Origin: a virus
Reading direction: 5' to 3' (one strand)
Length of the DNA: 47,617 bases
IMG/VR virus record: IMGVR_UViG_3300048839_000532
Location: 1-47,617 of that record
Shown: one piece after another, positions 20,834-30,926 of the stretch
How the letters are laid out: every line of letters begins with the position of its first letter
How positions within the stretch are numbered: the stretch's first letter is position 1
The notes under the pieces: generated by a model
Seen by the model: the letters and a program-made list of their open reading frames with translations, nothing else
The model's database searches: none
What the model was told of the DNA's origin: nothing
Made by a program: the position numbers and the translations under genes

Positions 20834-23800
20834 TGGCTGATGTAATTGACCCCTTCAACTGGTCGCCAAAGGAAGCTCCGAAAGAAAAGAAAGCCGCGAC
20901 CAAAACAAAAGGCGTCGAGGTGGCAGACCCGTTTATTTGGGAGCCGAAAGGCAAAGAAAAGGCGCAGGTCGTCACGATGGCGGATGCTACAATGGGTGCG
21001 TTCGGCGTGGATTTGCGCAAGCCCGAAGGCACGACCCGCAAACCGTCGAATTTTATCGAAGGAATGGTGCAAGACACCGCCAAGGCTTCTCGGGAGGAAG
21101 TGAATGAGCAGCGAAAAGTTGGAATCGGAAAAGCTATTGCCGGTCGCGCGGTCGGCGCCGCGGTTGGACTCCCGATACTTGGACATGATGTCCGAAACGC
21201 TATGGCAGGCGTGGCGTACAAAGCCGGAGAAGTTGCGAAGCCGCTCAACCAGGGAAACAATCCAATACAGCAGCTCTGGGACGAAGCTGAGCGAGTCGAC
21301 GCGCGAGGGAATAAGACCGCGCCCGCTCTCGGTGCACTTCTCGGTTCACTGGGAATCAATAGACCAACCGACGCGGCAGACCGCATCCGAGGTGGAGCTG
21401 CGGAACTTACAGGGGCTCCAAAGGCGACGGAATCTGGAAGCGCAGATGTTCTCAACGCTATCCCAATGGGTGGACCGGCTACTAGAGGAGCGGCTAGAGG
21501 ACTTACTGCCGCTGCCAAGGAGGCGGCGAAAGCGGGGCTGGGAATGGGAGCGCTTGCGGGCGCCCAAGTCGCCGGAACTGAAACTGCTCGTTCTGGCAAG
21601 ACGTTCAGCTCTAAAAACGCACTTACAGCGGCGGCTCAGGCTGGTATCGTCGGCGGTGCCGCAGGCGGAATCGTTCACCTTGGCGCGCAGGGTTTTACGA
21701 AAATACCTAAAAGCGCAGGTCGCAAAGCAGAAGCCCATGCAAGAGATACTATCGTTTCTACCACGCCAATAGAGCCTGTCGGCAAAGACGTTCACAAGCC
21801 AACCGACAAGGCTTATGATGACTACTACGCCAACGTCGACGCTGAGCTAAAAGCTGACCAGTCTCGCCGAAACGACAAGTACTTCCGCCAAGAGCACGAG
21901 GCTGAAGTGCTCAAGCAGAAGCAAGCGCTCGACGAAATTGACCGACAGCTTGCCGCCAAAGGTGGTCGCCCGTACTTTACCGGTGAGGAAATGTTGCCGG
22001 GCGCAGCCGAGCGCCAAGCGCAGGGCGGCAAAATGTTCGAGCAGCGCAAAGCGATGGGCGAAGGCAAGAAAGCTGCTGACGATGCGTACTTTGCCGAGAC
22101 CGACGCTGAGCTGCAAGCGGATTCCAGCCGTCGTGACCAGCAAAAATTTCAAGCAGCGCACGATGAGGCTTTGTCGAAGCGGCTCGGGTTTAAGAATGTT
22201 GGCGAGTACACAAAATGGCGCGACAGCCAGCCGCTCGCACACCCGGACGAAGTCGCAAAAACCCTCGGCGACGATTTTGTCCCAGAGCCTGCCAAGCTCG
22301 AAAAGCCCGCCAAGGCAAAGAAAGCAGCACTTGACAGCGAGCAAAATGTCAAGCCAGATGTCCGCGAGCTGAAGGCGCAAGCCGAGGACCGCTCGACGCT
22401 AACGCCAGAAAAGCGCAGGCAGGCGCAAATCAAGTTAAAGGAAACGACCGGCGAGCAGCGCGAAGGCGCCATCGTAAAGCGCTACTCCAAAATCGACGCA
22501 GACAAGCCTCCCGAGTCACCAAAGGCGCCACCACCCAAAGAGGATGGGGTTATCACCCGCGCGGAATTTAAACGCCGCACGGTCAAAGAGAGCCGCCCCG
22601 CAACGGCAGAAGAAAGCGGGCGCTACCAGGCTGTCGCAGATGCCACCGCAGAAGCGGACTATCATCAGCGCCGATACGAGACCCTCTTAAAAGAGGTTGC
22701 AGACGAGCTTGGGGTCGAAAAGCCGACCGAATTGAAGCGCGGCAGCCATGATAAGGCGCTCTCTCCCGAGTCGGGAGAAATCAATAAAGCCATTGCCGAA
22801 AAGATAACAAAGATGCGCGAGGCTGCCGGGTTCTCCGACGAGCCCTCGATTGATGTCTACGACAAAACTTTCATGGGTGAGCACAATTTTGAGCCACTGC
22901 AAGGCAAAACGCCGAAAGAAAAACTCGCCGAATTGGAGGGTATCGAGCGCGAAGCCGGTAGATGGAAGAAAGAAGCCGACAGCCAGGCGAGATTCGTCAA
23001 GGGCGAATGGAAAGCCGTTAACGAGGAGTCTTACAAGGTCGGGGATAAAACATATCTACCGGTCGAAGTCACCGCCGGTGATGGCACCAAGCATCATGTA
23101 AATGTGATTACAAAAGAGGGGGGCAAAAATGTTCTTACTCCCGCCAAAGCCCGAGAGCGCGCCATCAAGCAGGTTCAGTCAGAATATGGCAGTGTTAAGG
23201 AGGGCGCGCATCCTCGCGCAATCACGGTACGAACGCCACGCGGCGAAGTACTTTTGGAGTCCTACAAGAGAAAACCTAGTTTTGATGCGCGAGAACTTAA
23301 ACGCGCAGAGGTGGCTGCTGGTGATAATGCTGATTTTGCAAAAGCAAAACAAGAATACCTCGAATTAAAACCGAAGCGCGACAAAGCGGGTGAGTATGTC
23401 GGCGTGAACTATGGCAAACTGCATGAAGCCTTGTCGAAGTTCATTACCGACGAGGCTGGCTCTGGTGTGAACTTGCTTGATTATGGTGCGCGCGCGGGCG
23501 AGGCAGCTGGCAAAGCCGCCAAGGAAATCGGCGATATCTGGGCAACGCACACAATCAATAAAGTCAAAGGCGCGCTTGACGAATTCCTGCAAGACGAGAA
23601 AGTCTCCCGTGAAATTACCGGCAACCAGGACCCCGGAAAGCTGGCAAAGGTCGGCGATGCTATCCGTATTGCGCTTGCGCAGAAAAATGATATGGACTGG
23701 GTTCGCTCTTATAATCGTGATTTAGCCGAAGGGTTGGAGTCTATTCGCTCAAGAATGGACAACCTTGGACAGGGCGTCGAAAAACTTTCTGATGCGATTC

Positions 23801-25518
23801 GCGCAAGGGAAGAATTCGCCGACGCGGTCGACATGACACCACAGGAGGTGCGCGACCACAACTGGCAGCATCTGACAAAAGACCAGGTGAACTTTATCGC
23901 CGACGTCTCCGAGCTTAGGGCTGAAGCATCCGACATGATTTCTGATGTTTGGGACTTGTGGAATGATGCCGGAATGCCGGACAGATTTGAGCGCCGCCAC
24001 CTCGAAGGGCTCTACAAGCAGTACACAGGCGGTGTGGATATTCGTACCGGATTGCGCGAAAAGAAAAGCGCAATCGCAATGATTAACGACCATTTGCAAA
24101 CCGGGACTTATGATGCGCTTGTCACCGGCAATAAGCGCATTCACACTCTGCACATTGCTGATGCGCTTACGATGGGCACCTCGGTTGTGCACCCAATGAA
24201 CCTGGCAAAAGCGGCAAAAGAATATTTCTTCAACAAAGAGATTCGCGAGTTTCTCAAGTCGTATCAAGGCGCCGGAGTCTACAAGCAAACGCGCGGCAGT
24301 AAGATTTCTCTATGGGAGAAAAGCGTTGGAAAAGCAGTTGAACTCTCGCTCGAAAAACTGGTCGGTAAAGGCGCTCTGGATAAACTCAGGCTGCTCGAAG
24401 GCGGAGTCTTGGAAGACCGAAAAATTGAATTTATTCGTGGTGCCGCAATTTTGCGTGCAGGCAAAGAGATGGGATATAAGGGTAACATTCTGCAAGATGT
24501 CGCCCGGGAATACGCAACCGGCAAAAATATTCTCACTCCGGCTGAACACACGGAATTATCAATTAGAGTACTCAACCAGCTTGAGGATGCCTTTGGATAC
24601 AACCCCGCCGGGTTCGTCAACCGCAATGCTTTTAGACAGATTGGTCTTGACCGCGTTTTCCCATTCATGGGCATCAGGTCCGTTCAGAACCGTTTATTTG
24701 GCAAGTTCATTGCAGAGCGAAATTTCAAAGCCCTGTTAACCCTGAGTGTCGCAACTCAAGCATTCGCCGGTTCAAATGCGCTCATGGCGCCCGTGGAGAA
24801 CGCACTACAGGCGGTATCACCGGAACTTTATATCCAAGTCAAAGAACTGATGGATTTCCTGTCAATCGCAGGGCTCGCCGAGGCTGGCGGCAAAGCGACC
24901 GGGCTTATCAACGAAGAGAACGAGCAAGGTTGGGCGCCATTCTTGCGGCGCATCGAGCACATTCAGCCCGAAGTTATCCCGTGGCTTTACAACCCGCCAA
25001 ATATATTGATGGATGTTTTTGACAAAAACGACACCACCCTTAGGACTAATATATTACGATTGTCTGCGGTCGCGGGTGGCTCCAATATCGCCAAGATTAC
25101 GACACCAACCGAGCTGGAGGGTTTGTGGCGTTATCTCGACAAGGCGAAGGACGGCAAGGTCGAAAACATCACCGACGAGCGCGGTCAAAAAAAACAAATC
25201 GGCGGTAAGAAGATGGCGGTCTATCAAAAGGAACCGTTCGGCGAAAAACGAATCGGCTCGAAGCAGCACATCGAGACCACTTATTTCCGCGAATTCATGA
25301 ATCATCTTTTGCCAAAAGCCGATGCAATAGACGAAAGATATGCGAGCGAGGCAAAGTTTGCTGCCGCCGCAAAGACGGCATTGATGCGACGAGGGTATGA
25401 CGCGAAGGAAATCAAAAGCATGTTCAAGGAGCTATACGAGCCGCTCCACTGGAATAAGCACGCAGCGACCGGGCATGATTTTTTGGAACTACTAAAAGAA
25501 CACCCGAAGAAAAATTGA
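20833..25518 (+). CDS. Giant (1561-residue) internal virion/ejection protein
   Basis: The largest gene here. The N-terminus has two similar short motifs (DVIDPFNWSPKE and VADPFIWEPKG). Residues 100-300 contain Gly/Ala-rich hydrophobic helices able to enter membranes (AGIVGGAAGGIVHLGAQGF). Residues about 325-470 carry a repeat centred on DAELKADQSRR and DAELQADSSRR. The long middle is charged and helical; the last 400 residues again alternate hydrophobic and helical parts (RVFPFMGIRSVQNRLFGKFI). Podoviruses use one such giant protein to span the envelope during DNA entry. I see no certain lytic transglycosylase or polymerase motif. Confidence 0.65.
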   Translation: MADVIDPFNWSPKEAPKEKKAATKTKGVEVADPFIWEPKGKEKAQVVTMADATMGAFGVDLRKPEGTTRKPSNFIEGMVQDTAKASREEVNEQRKVGIGKAIAGRAVGAAVGLPILGHDVRNAMAGVAYKAGEVAKPLNQGNNPIQQLWDEAERVDARGNKTAPALGALLGSLGINRPTDAADRIRGGAAELTGAPKATESGSADVLNAIPMGGPATRGAARGLTAAAKEAAKAGLGMGALAGAQVAGTETARSGKTFSSKNALTAAAQAGIVGGAAGGIVHLGAQGFTKIPKSAGRKAEAHARDTIVSTTPIEPVGKDVHKPTDKAYDDYYANVDAELKADQSRRNDKYFRQEHEAEVLKQKQALDEIDRQLAAKGGRPYFTGEEMLPGAAERQAQGGKMFEQRKAMGEGKKAADDAYFAETDAELQADSSRRDQQKFQAAHDEALSKRLGFKNVGEYTKWRDSQPLAHPDEVAKTLGDDFVPEPAKLEKPAKAKKAALDSEQNVKPDVRELKAQAEDRSTLTPEKRRQAQIKLKETTGEQREGAIVKRYSKIDADKPPESPKAPPPKEDGVITRAEFKRRTVKESRPATAEESGRYQAVADATAEADYHQRRYETLLKEVADELGVEKPTELKRGSHDKALSPESGEINKAIAEKITKMREAAGFSDEPSIDVYDKTFMGEHNFEPLQGKTPKEKLAELEGIEREAGRWKKEADSQARFVKGEWKAVNEESYKVGDKTYLPVEVTAGDGTKHHVNVITKEGGKNVLTPAKARERAIKQVQSEYGSVKEGAHPRAITVRTPRGEVLLESYKRKPSFDARELKRAEVAAGDNADFAKAKQEYLELKPKRDKAGEYVGVNYGKLHEALSKFITDEAGSGVNLLDYGARAGEAAGKAAKEIGDIWATHTINKVKGALDEFLQDEKVSREITGNQDPGKLAKVGDAIRIALAQKNDMDWVRSYNRDLAEGLESIRSRMDNLGQGVEKLSDAIRAREEFADAVDMTPQEVRDHNWQHLTKDQVNFIADVSELRAEASDMISDVWDLWNDAGMPDRFERRHLEGLYKQYTGGVDIRTGLREKKSAIAMINDHLQTGTYDALVTGNKRIHTLHIADALTMGTSVVHPMNLAKAAKEYFFNKEIREFLKSYQGAGVYKQTRGSKISLWEKSVGKAVELSLEKLVGKGALDKLRLLEGGVLEDRKIEFIRGAAILRAGKEMGYKGNILQDVAREYATGKNILTPAEHTELSIRVLNQLEDAFGYNPAGFVNRNAFRQIGLDRVFPFMGIRSVQNRLFGKFIAERNFKALLTLSVATQAFAGSNALMAPVENALQAVSPELYIQVKELMDFLSIAGLAEAGGKATGLINEENEQGWAPFLRRIEHIQPEVIPWLYNPPNILMDVFDKNDTTLRTNILRLSAVAGGSNIAKITTPTELEGLWRYLDKAKDGKVENITDERGQKKQIGGKKMAVYQKEPFGEKRIGSKQHIETTYFREFMNHLLPKADAIDERYASEAKFAAAAKTALMRRGYDAKEIKSMFKELYEPLHWNKHAATGHDFLELLKEHPKKN

Positions 25519-25543
25519 CATTCGATGCTACTATCGTAATGCG
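25515..25543 (+). promoter_or_regulatory. Promoter-like element before the packaging genes
   Basis: TTGACA (25515-25520) overlaps the stop of the giant gene, followed by GCTACT-ATCGT-AATGC, a degraded copy of the dispersed dyad. No convincing -10 lies at 16-18 bases. It stands in the only gap of the late operon between 15.6 and 41.9 kb that contains this motif. Confidence 0.4.
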
Positions 25544-25570
25544 TTAGTACACCACTAGAAAGAGCTGGCG

Positions 25571-25687
25571 ATGAAAAAGAAGCAGATAAAAAAGGCACCA
25601 CCTAAGCCACCAGCCGGAGCCGTACCGCTCGGCAAGAGACCCCCCACCGTTTCAGCGCCAGCTCCTAAAATTAAAAAAGGATGCTAG
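25571..25687 (+). CDS. 38-residue basic Pro/Lys-rich peptide
   Basis: ATG 25571 is followed by MKKKQIKKAPPKPPAGAVPL and a C-terminal KIKKGC. Very basic and Pro-rich, likely disordered; could coat DNA or neutralise charge in the capsid. Stop codon is directly followed by the ATG of the next gene, whose AAGGA ribosome site lies in its last codons. No family. Confidence 0.5.
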   Translation: MKKKQIKKAPPKPPAGAVPLGKRPPTVSAPAPKIKKGC

Positions 25688-26005
25688 ATGTTCAGTATAT
25701 CTGATTGGACACCGGACGAGCTACAGGTTTTCGTCGGGTGGGATGAGCGCGAGGGTAAAATCTATCGCGGCGAAATCACCGATTTGAATGTAAACGCAGA
25801 CGGCGTGGTCGGAGTCATTGTAAAAGAAGCGCATGATTTTTCTCGGGGCTTCTTCCCTGTCGCCGTAAAGCTTACGATGGCGAACCCACCCAAAGAACAG
25901 CAAGCTTGTTTTGTTCGGGAGCACCCGAAGGCGCTAGAGCTTTTTAAGGCACTCGCGCAGCACAAGAAAGCCGCCAAGCAAGCCGCAGCAAAAGAAGCTG
26001 AATAA
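25688..26005 (+). CDS. Small protein upstream of the large terminase
   Basis: 105 residues; beta-rich body (REGKIYRGEITDLNVNADGV) with a helical Ala/Lys-rich C-terminus (AQHKKAAKQAAAKEAE). It lies where many phages keep the small terminase, and its stop overlaps the large-terminase start, but it lacks a visible helix-turn-helix. Role unknown. Confidence 0.6.
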   Translation: MFSISDWTPDELQVFVGWDEREGKIYRGEITDLNVNADGVVGVIVKEAHDFSRGFFPVAVKLTMANPPKEQQACFVREHPKALELFKALAQHKKAAKQAAAKEAE

Positions 26006-27849
26006 TGATTTGGACCCCGGAGACGGACTATGGCATCTTTGAGATGCCTGGCTCGATATGGATGCCCGAAAGACTCCCGTCTTTGCAGGAGTTTTTAAAG
26101 GCACCATCCCCGCTACCAGATGTTGACAAGAATCTACTCATCAGAGCGCAGCTCCGGTATCAGTGCGATACCGATTTAGAGTATCGCGCCGCCGAGATGG
26201 AGATGTGCCGCCGAGACCCGGTGCGATTCTTCAAGTACTGGCTGTATGTAAACGAGCCCCGCGCAACCGGCGATTTAAAAGACATTCCATACGTGCCGTA
26301 TGAGTTTCAGGAATGGCTCATCTGGTATATGTGGAATTGCATCGCGCAATCGAGCGCCATCACCCGCGGCTTGGGTCGAAACGTCGTCTTTCCAAAAGCT
26401 CGAGACATGGCGGCGTCGTGGACGATGCTTGGCGTGTTCTTGCACCGCTGGCTTTTCTATCGAGATTCATTCCTTTTAATTTCTGCCACCTTCGAGAAGG
26501 TCGACGACCGAGGCAACAAGGGCTGTCTGTTCGAGAAACTCCGATACATGCTTCGGATGCTGCCCGACTACTGGTTGCCGCAAGGATTCAAATGGACCGG
26601 TCCTGGCAAGCATGACACCGAGGCGTGTCTTATAAATCCGACCGGCGGCGAAATTGTTGGCGAAGCCACGACCCGCAGGTCTGGTCGCTCAAACCGGGTG
26701 ACAGCTCTTGGTATGGATGAGCTTGCCACCGTCGACGATGGCAAGGACTTCGAGTGCTGGTCGGCAAACTCTGCCACCACGAACTTACGCTTTGCGATTT
26801 CGACTCCGGACGGACCCGACAATCTCTTTGGTCAAATGGGTACCGGTGAATTCGGTGAAGCCTGCGACATCATCCGGCTGGAATGGTTTTACCATCCCGA
26901 GAAGATTCACACCTTCGACCCGCCGCCGTTGAACGCCGAGGGCAAGGTCCCGCCAGATTGGCGCCCCGACCCAGATTTTAAGCGCGAGATGGATTTGAAG
27001 CTCGTCGACAATTCGCCGGTGTCGCAATGGTTTAAGTACGAAAAGGCGCGCTTGAACGAAGTCACTTTCGCCAAAGAAGTGCTTATCGACTTCAACCAGT
27101 CCAAGAAGGGTGGCGTCTGGAGCGGTGAATACAACATCCATATCCATGTACAAAGAGGGCTGCGACCCGCTGACGATGGCAGTCGCTTAATTATTTCGTC
27201 CGACCCGGGCACGCATTGGATGACATCATTTACGCAAATCGACCGCTACAACCGCTACATGATTTTCAAAGATATGTACTGGGAGAATGCGCATATCGAC
27301 AAGGTTTGGACCGATATAACGCGAATCTGGAAAGACGAATTTGGCAACATGCCTTGTGACTTTATCGGCGATGCCGCAGGCGCAAAAGTCAATTCTGCGA
27401 TGCACAAAGGGAAGTCGGAATGGCTTTACGTCTGGGACAACTTCGGCATCAACGTCCACTGGGATTTCCATTACACATTCCAACAGAGCGAATGGGTGGA
27501 CGCGCGCATCAATGCGATGAAATTGATTTTGACAAAACTCTCCTCGGAGACCGGCGCCGCGCGGTTTTTAATTGACGATGTCAAAGCACCATATATCCAC
27601 AAAGCGCTCTCCGGAAATTACCGCTACGAGACGGACCCTTACGGAAACTTGACCGGTAAGGTAGAACAGAAGCACCCATGGGAAGACGCAGCCGACAGCG
27701 CGACATTCCCTTTGATTTTTAGAGGACTGGTTGACCAATCAAAACTGATAGGCAAAGACCCCAAGCCATCACCGCGCGAGCGCGGAGCCGTGCAATGGTC
27801 AAAGCCTTCAACCCAGAGACGAGGTTTTAAAGGATGGCGAGGCAGGTAA
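26005..27849 (+). CDS. terL: Terminase large subunit (DNA-packaging ATPase/nuclease)
   Basis: 614 residues. The ATPase half has VVFPKARDMAASW at 127-139, in the place of the Walker A motif (compare KSRQMGISW of related terminases, which use this atypical form), and RVTALGMDELATVDDG with Asp238-Glu239 as Walker B. The nuclease half starts with LIISSDPGTH (Asp near residue 400), continues with DFIGDAAGAKVNS, and a final IDDVKAPYIHKAL as the third acidic site. This powers headful or unit-length DNA packaging at the portal. ATG 26005 overlaps the previous stop; the 3' end overlaps the portal gene by 16 bases. Confidence 0.92.
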   Translation: MIWTPETDYGIFEMPGSIWMPERLPSLQEFLKAPSPLPDVDKNLLIRAQLRYQCDTDLEYRAAEMEMCRRDPVRFFKYWLYVNEPRATGDLKDIPYVPYEFQEWLIWYMWNCIAQSSAITRGLGRNVVFPKARDMAASWTMLGVFLHRWLFYRDSFLLISATFEKVDDRGNKGCLFEKLRYMLRMLPDYWLPQGFKWTGPGKHDTEACLINPTGGEIVGEATTRRSGRSNRVTALGMDELATVDDGKDFECWSANSATTNLRFAISTPDGPDNLFGQMGTGEFGEACDIIRLEWFYHPEKIHTFDPPPLNAEGKVPPDWRPDPDFKREMDLKLVDNSPVSQWFKYEKARLNEVTFAKEVLIDFNQSKKGGVWSGEYNIHIHVQRGLRPADDGSRLIISSDPGTHWMTSFTQIDRYNRYMIFKDMYWENAHIDKVWTDITRIWKDEFGNMPCDFIGDAAGAKVNSAMHKGKSEWLYVWDNFGINVHWDFHYTFQQSEWVDARINAMKLILTKLSSETGAARFLIDDVKAPYIHKALSGNYRYETDPYGNLTGKVEQKHPWEDAADSATFPLIFRGLVDQSKLIGKDPKPSPRERGAVQWSKPSTQRRGFKGWRGR

Positions 27850-29864
27850 GGTATGTTTTTCGGACGAGCGAGATTCCGGCGCTGAATTCGGAATTTATGA
27901 ACAGTCTTGCAAAGCACTTCCACCGCACTTATGAATTTTGGCAATGGTCGCGAACAGACCTCGTAGATAAATGGATGGAGAGCCTAGAGGCTTACAATGG
28001 CATCCGTCGACTGCCTGAAATCGAAACCATGCAGTACGTATCTGAAGGCGACCGGGGCGAGCCCGACATCTTCTTTGGTGTTGAGCGCTTGTCGAGACAG
28101 TTGTCGCTTGCTGTCATGGACAAGCAAGAACAGTGGCTTACCGTTGTGCCTCGCCGAATGGAAGACCCAACCATCACAAACCAGGTCCGCTCACAGCAAG
28201 CATGGGTGCACAGGAAGGCTGACACCAGGCGCATCTTTGCTCGCCACCTAAAGCAAATGATTGTGATGGGAACCTCTCATGTGCTTTTGAACTGGGAGCC
28301 GGAATTTGTTTTGAAGCGCATAGGGACTGGACAGTCTCGCCGCAAGCTGCGCAGCATGTTGAAGGCTGCGGGTCGCCCAGATGGAGCACAGCTTGTCGGA
28401 CAAGCTCGCATACAAGAGCTGAAGTTCAACGGACCCCGCCTACAAGTTCTTGATAATTTCGACGTGCTCATTGACCCCGAGGTCGACGTCACCCGCACCA
28501 AGGTCCCTGGCGTTTGCGTTCAGCAATATTACAGAATTGAGGAACTGGAAGCGCTTGAGTATGACGACGGCAAGAAGGTTTTCGGCAACCTGAAAGACCT
28601 CGGCACGATGCGCTCCGACGAATTGTATTACCAATCCCTGGAGGGTCAGGCGCGCGAGCAGGCGAAATCGATGGCGCAGGGTGTCACCGTCCGCAGTGAC
28701 TATTCCGATGTCATGGCAAAATTTGTCAAAGTGCTCGTATTTAATTTACCGCTCGTAGTCTGGGAAGGCGAGCAATTCGTCGACTACTATTTCTATGTAG
28801 CGATTGACGAAAACAACAATCCTCGGATGATTCGGGTTGAAGAAAACCCGTCAGACGCAGGGCACCGCCTCATCGTCACGGACCACTATATCGACTACTG
28901 GGCGCCCGCCGCATATGGTATATCCGGTGTTGACAAAGTTGTTGGCTGGTGGAATACTAAAAACTTCATTGAAGCCGCAAAGGTAAACGCGATAGCAGCT
29001 TCAATCTGGCCCGCAGTCGTCACCGCTGCCGGTGCCTTCAAAGACGTGCCTGACTGGACACCAGGGGCGGTGAATGAGCTTGCGCAGCTCGCTTTGTCCG
29101 ACAACGTTATAAAAGCCATGCCAGTGCCCGAGAAAGGCATTCAAATTGGCACCATGACAGAAACCTATTACGAACAAAAGATGAATTCGTCTTTTGAGTC
29201 GATGGGTGCAACGCAGCAACAACAACAGATGGCCGACCGGGAAACCGCAGCGTCTGTCAATTATCGCGCGTCGAGCCAGGGCGTCTTGATTGAAGACCAA
29301 GCGGAAAAGTTTGGTAATTCGCTGCAAACCATTTGCCAGTGGACCCTCGACATGTCCATCCAGACGGCTCTGCCGCAGGGCAAGGACGCAGACGGCGACG
29401 ATGTTCTCGGATTCTCAACCGTAGTTGGTGGCAACACCCAGCGCGCAGAAATCAAGATAGGGCAATTCAAAGAACCTCGCGACATCGAGGTCCTCGGCTT
29501 GCATGGTGCTATCAACAAAGCGCAAGGCGTGTCGGAAAAACAAAAGGGCATGGATTCGCTCGGCAGGCTGGGGCAATTTCTGCCGAACGCTCCCGCTCTG
29601 GCAAATAAATTAGTGAGGTCTTACATGAACGACCTCAATATAGAAACGTCCCCCGAGGATTGGCTGACACCTCAGCAACTCGCGGCGCAAAACCCAGAGG
29701 TGCAGCTCATGGCGCTCCAGGCTGCACTACAGAACCCGCAAATGCTGGCACAAGTGATGGGCATCTCTCCTGAAGAGATGGCGGGAGCGCCACCACAGGG
29801 AGCACCACCACAAAATGAAAAACAAGGTCAACCCGGAAGTCCACAACCTCCGGTCGCCGGATAG
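27834..29864 (+). CDS. Portal protein
   Basis: 676 residues directly after the large terminase, as is usual. Features fitting podovirus portals: a helical N-terminus (EFWQWSRTDLVDKWMESLEA), DKQEQWLTVVPRRMEDPTIT in the wing, the long helical segment with ASIWPAVVTAAGAFKDVPDW, a Gln-rich hinge (GATQQQQQMADRETAASVNY), and a low-complexity Pro/Gln tail. It would form the dodecameric DNA channel and terminase docking site. AAAGG precedes ATG 27834. The last 50 bases overlap the next gene. Confidence 0.85.
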   Translation: MARQVRYVFRTSEIPALNSEFMNSLAKHFHRTYEFWQWSRTDLVDKWMESLEAYNGIRRLPEIETMQYVSEGDRGEPDIFFGVERLSRQLSLAVMDKQEQWLTVVPRRMEDPTITNQVRSQQAWVHRKADTRRIFARHLKQMIVMGTSHVLLNWEPEFVLKRIGTGQSRRKLRSMLKAAGRPDGAQLVGQARIQELKFNGPRLQVLDNFDVLIDPEVDVTRTKVPGVCVQQYYRIEELEALEYDDGKKVFGNLKDLGTMRSDELYYQSLEGQAREQAKSMAQGVTVRSDYSDVMAKFVKVLVFNLPLVVWEGEQFVDYYFYVAIDENNNPRMIRVEENPSDAGHRLIVTDHYIDYWAPAAYGISGVDKVVGWWNTKNFIEAAKVNAIAASIWPAVVTAAGAFKDVPDWTPGAVNELAQLALSDNVIKAMPVPEKGIQIGTMTETYYEQKMNSSFESMGATQQQQQMADRETAASVNYRASSQGVLIEDQAEKFGNSLQTICQWTLDMSIQTALPQGKDADGDDVLGFSTVVGGNTQRAEIKIGQFKEPRDIEVLGLHGAINKAQGVSEKQKGMDSLGRLGQFLPNAPALANKLVRSYMNDLNIETSPEDWLTPQQLAAQNPEVQLMALQAALQNPQMLAQVMGISPEEMAGAPPQGAPPQNEKQGQPGSPQPPVAG

Positions 29865-30147
29865 TCGATTAGTCTGCCGTCAATTGTCGGGGCTTACGAA
29901 TTCAGAGTCGTATCGCTATCTTAAGGAATTGGCGGAAGCCATCGCCGAACAACACGGCGGCGGACTGCCAAAGAACGACGAGGACCGCGAACGTATTTAC
30001 GAGGCAGCGATTATCCGAAAAGGTTTTAAAGCGCTCTGGAAGATTGTTGAAGGAGTGCCGCCGGTCGGAGAAGCGAATAACCCTAGCGACCTGCTCGAAC
30101 AAATAACAATCGAGCAAACACCAGCAGAACTTAAAAAGGAAGAGTAA
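29815..30147 (+). CDS. Small head-gene protein
   Basis: 110 residues, charged and mostly helical (RYLKELAEAIAEQHGGGLPK, then EAAIIRKGFKALWKIVEG). Lies between portal and scaffold and overlaps the portal 3' end by 50 bases. May be an assembly cofactor; not recognised as a family. Confidence 0.55.
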   Translation: MKNKVNPEVHNLRSPDSRLVCRQLSGLTNSESYRYLKELAEAIAEQHGGGLPKNDEDRERIYEAAIIRKGFKALWKIVEGVPPVGEANNPSDLLEQITIEQTPAELKKEE

Positions 30148-30151
30148 GCAA

Positions 30152-30913
30152 ATGGACTACGAACAACTAGCAAATGCTCTTATCGAAAAGATGGCGTCGG
30201 GCGCACCGGCAGCCAATCGCAACTATTCCCAAGAAACCATGACCGGCGTTCTCAGCGTGCTCAAAGACAAAGGGTACGACGAGGACGCAATTGATGCTGC
30301 GCGTGTCACCATGACCGGCGCGAAACAGATGATAGAAAAAACCGTCGAATCAGCGCTCGCCAAGAAAGATGCAGACAACGCCCGCATGTTGCGCGACCGC
30401 GATTCCGAGAATTTTGTCAAAGGGGTTTTGAAAGAGCATTACGCCGACCCTGAATACGGCAGCAAGCTCAAGGCGATGGAAGCCTCAATTCGCAAAGCTG
30501 CATTCACTGAATACTTTGGCGATGCCAACAGGGACAAAGCCTGGAGCAGCAACATAATCATCACAGAAGATTTGGAAAAGGCGATAGACAATGCCGTTGA
30601 CGGCTTACTCAAAGATGTACTTGGCAAAGATAGCAAGGCTACAAACCCTGCTATTAATGCTAAGCCTACATCTAGCGAGGGAGCAGTTGCCGGTAAGCAA
30701 ACGCCCGCTGAATTTGCTGCCACCAACAGTGGTGACATGGACAAGCAGATTGAAAGCCTGTCCGAAGAGCAGCGCCAAATGTACGACGCAAAGTTTATTC
30801 GTCTGACTCAGCGCCTCGGAAGAGACCCTGAAAAGGCGAAGAAAGAAGCCCTTGAGTCGGCGCAGGGAATGCCTGCGTACTTCCCGACTCGGGGATTAAC
30901 CGCACAAATATAA
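30152..30913 (+). CDS. Scaffolding protein
   Basis: 253 residues, highly charged, helical, with Lys/Asp/Ala-rich central part (KADADNARMLRD-like charged helices) and a C-terminal helical domain (QMYDAKFIRLTQRLGRDPEK) suited to capsid-protein contact. Its place between portal and capsid genes and its composition are typical of podovirus scaffolds that guide procapsid assembly and then leave. Sequence similarity is not something I can check. AAAAGGAAG precedes ATG 30152. Confidence 0.75.
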   Translation: MDYEQLANALIEKMASGAPAANRNYSQETMTGVLSVLKDKGYDEDAIDAARVTMTGAKQMIEKTVESALAKKDADNARMLRDRDSENFVKGVLKEHYADPEYGSKLKAMEASIRKAAFTEYFGDANRDKAWSSNIIITEDLEKAIDNAVDGLLKDVLGKDSKATNPAINAKPTSSEGAVAGKQTPAEFAATNSGDMDKQIESLSEEQRQMYDAKFIRLTQRLGRDPEKAKKEALESAQGMPAYFPTRGLTAQI

Positions 30914-30926
30914 GGAGTAACCCAAA

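Noticed and set aside
20703-21599. A 298-codon open frame on the minus strand opposite the start of the giant virion gene.
   Set aside because: Composition (Ala/Ser/Pro-rich) is that of antisense to a coding frame, without ribosome site, promoter or neighbour on that strand.
21104-21772. A 222-codon plus-strand frame inside the giant virion gene.
   Set aside because: Arg/Leu/Ser-rich product in an alternative frame with no family features; the main frame is continuous over 4.7 kb.
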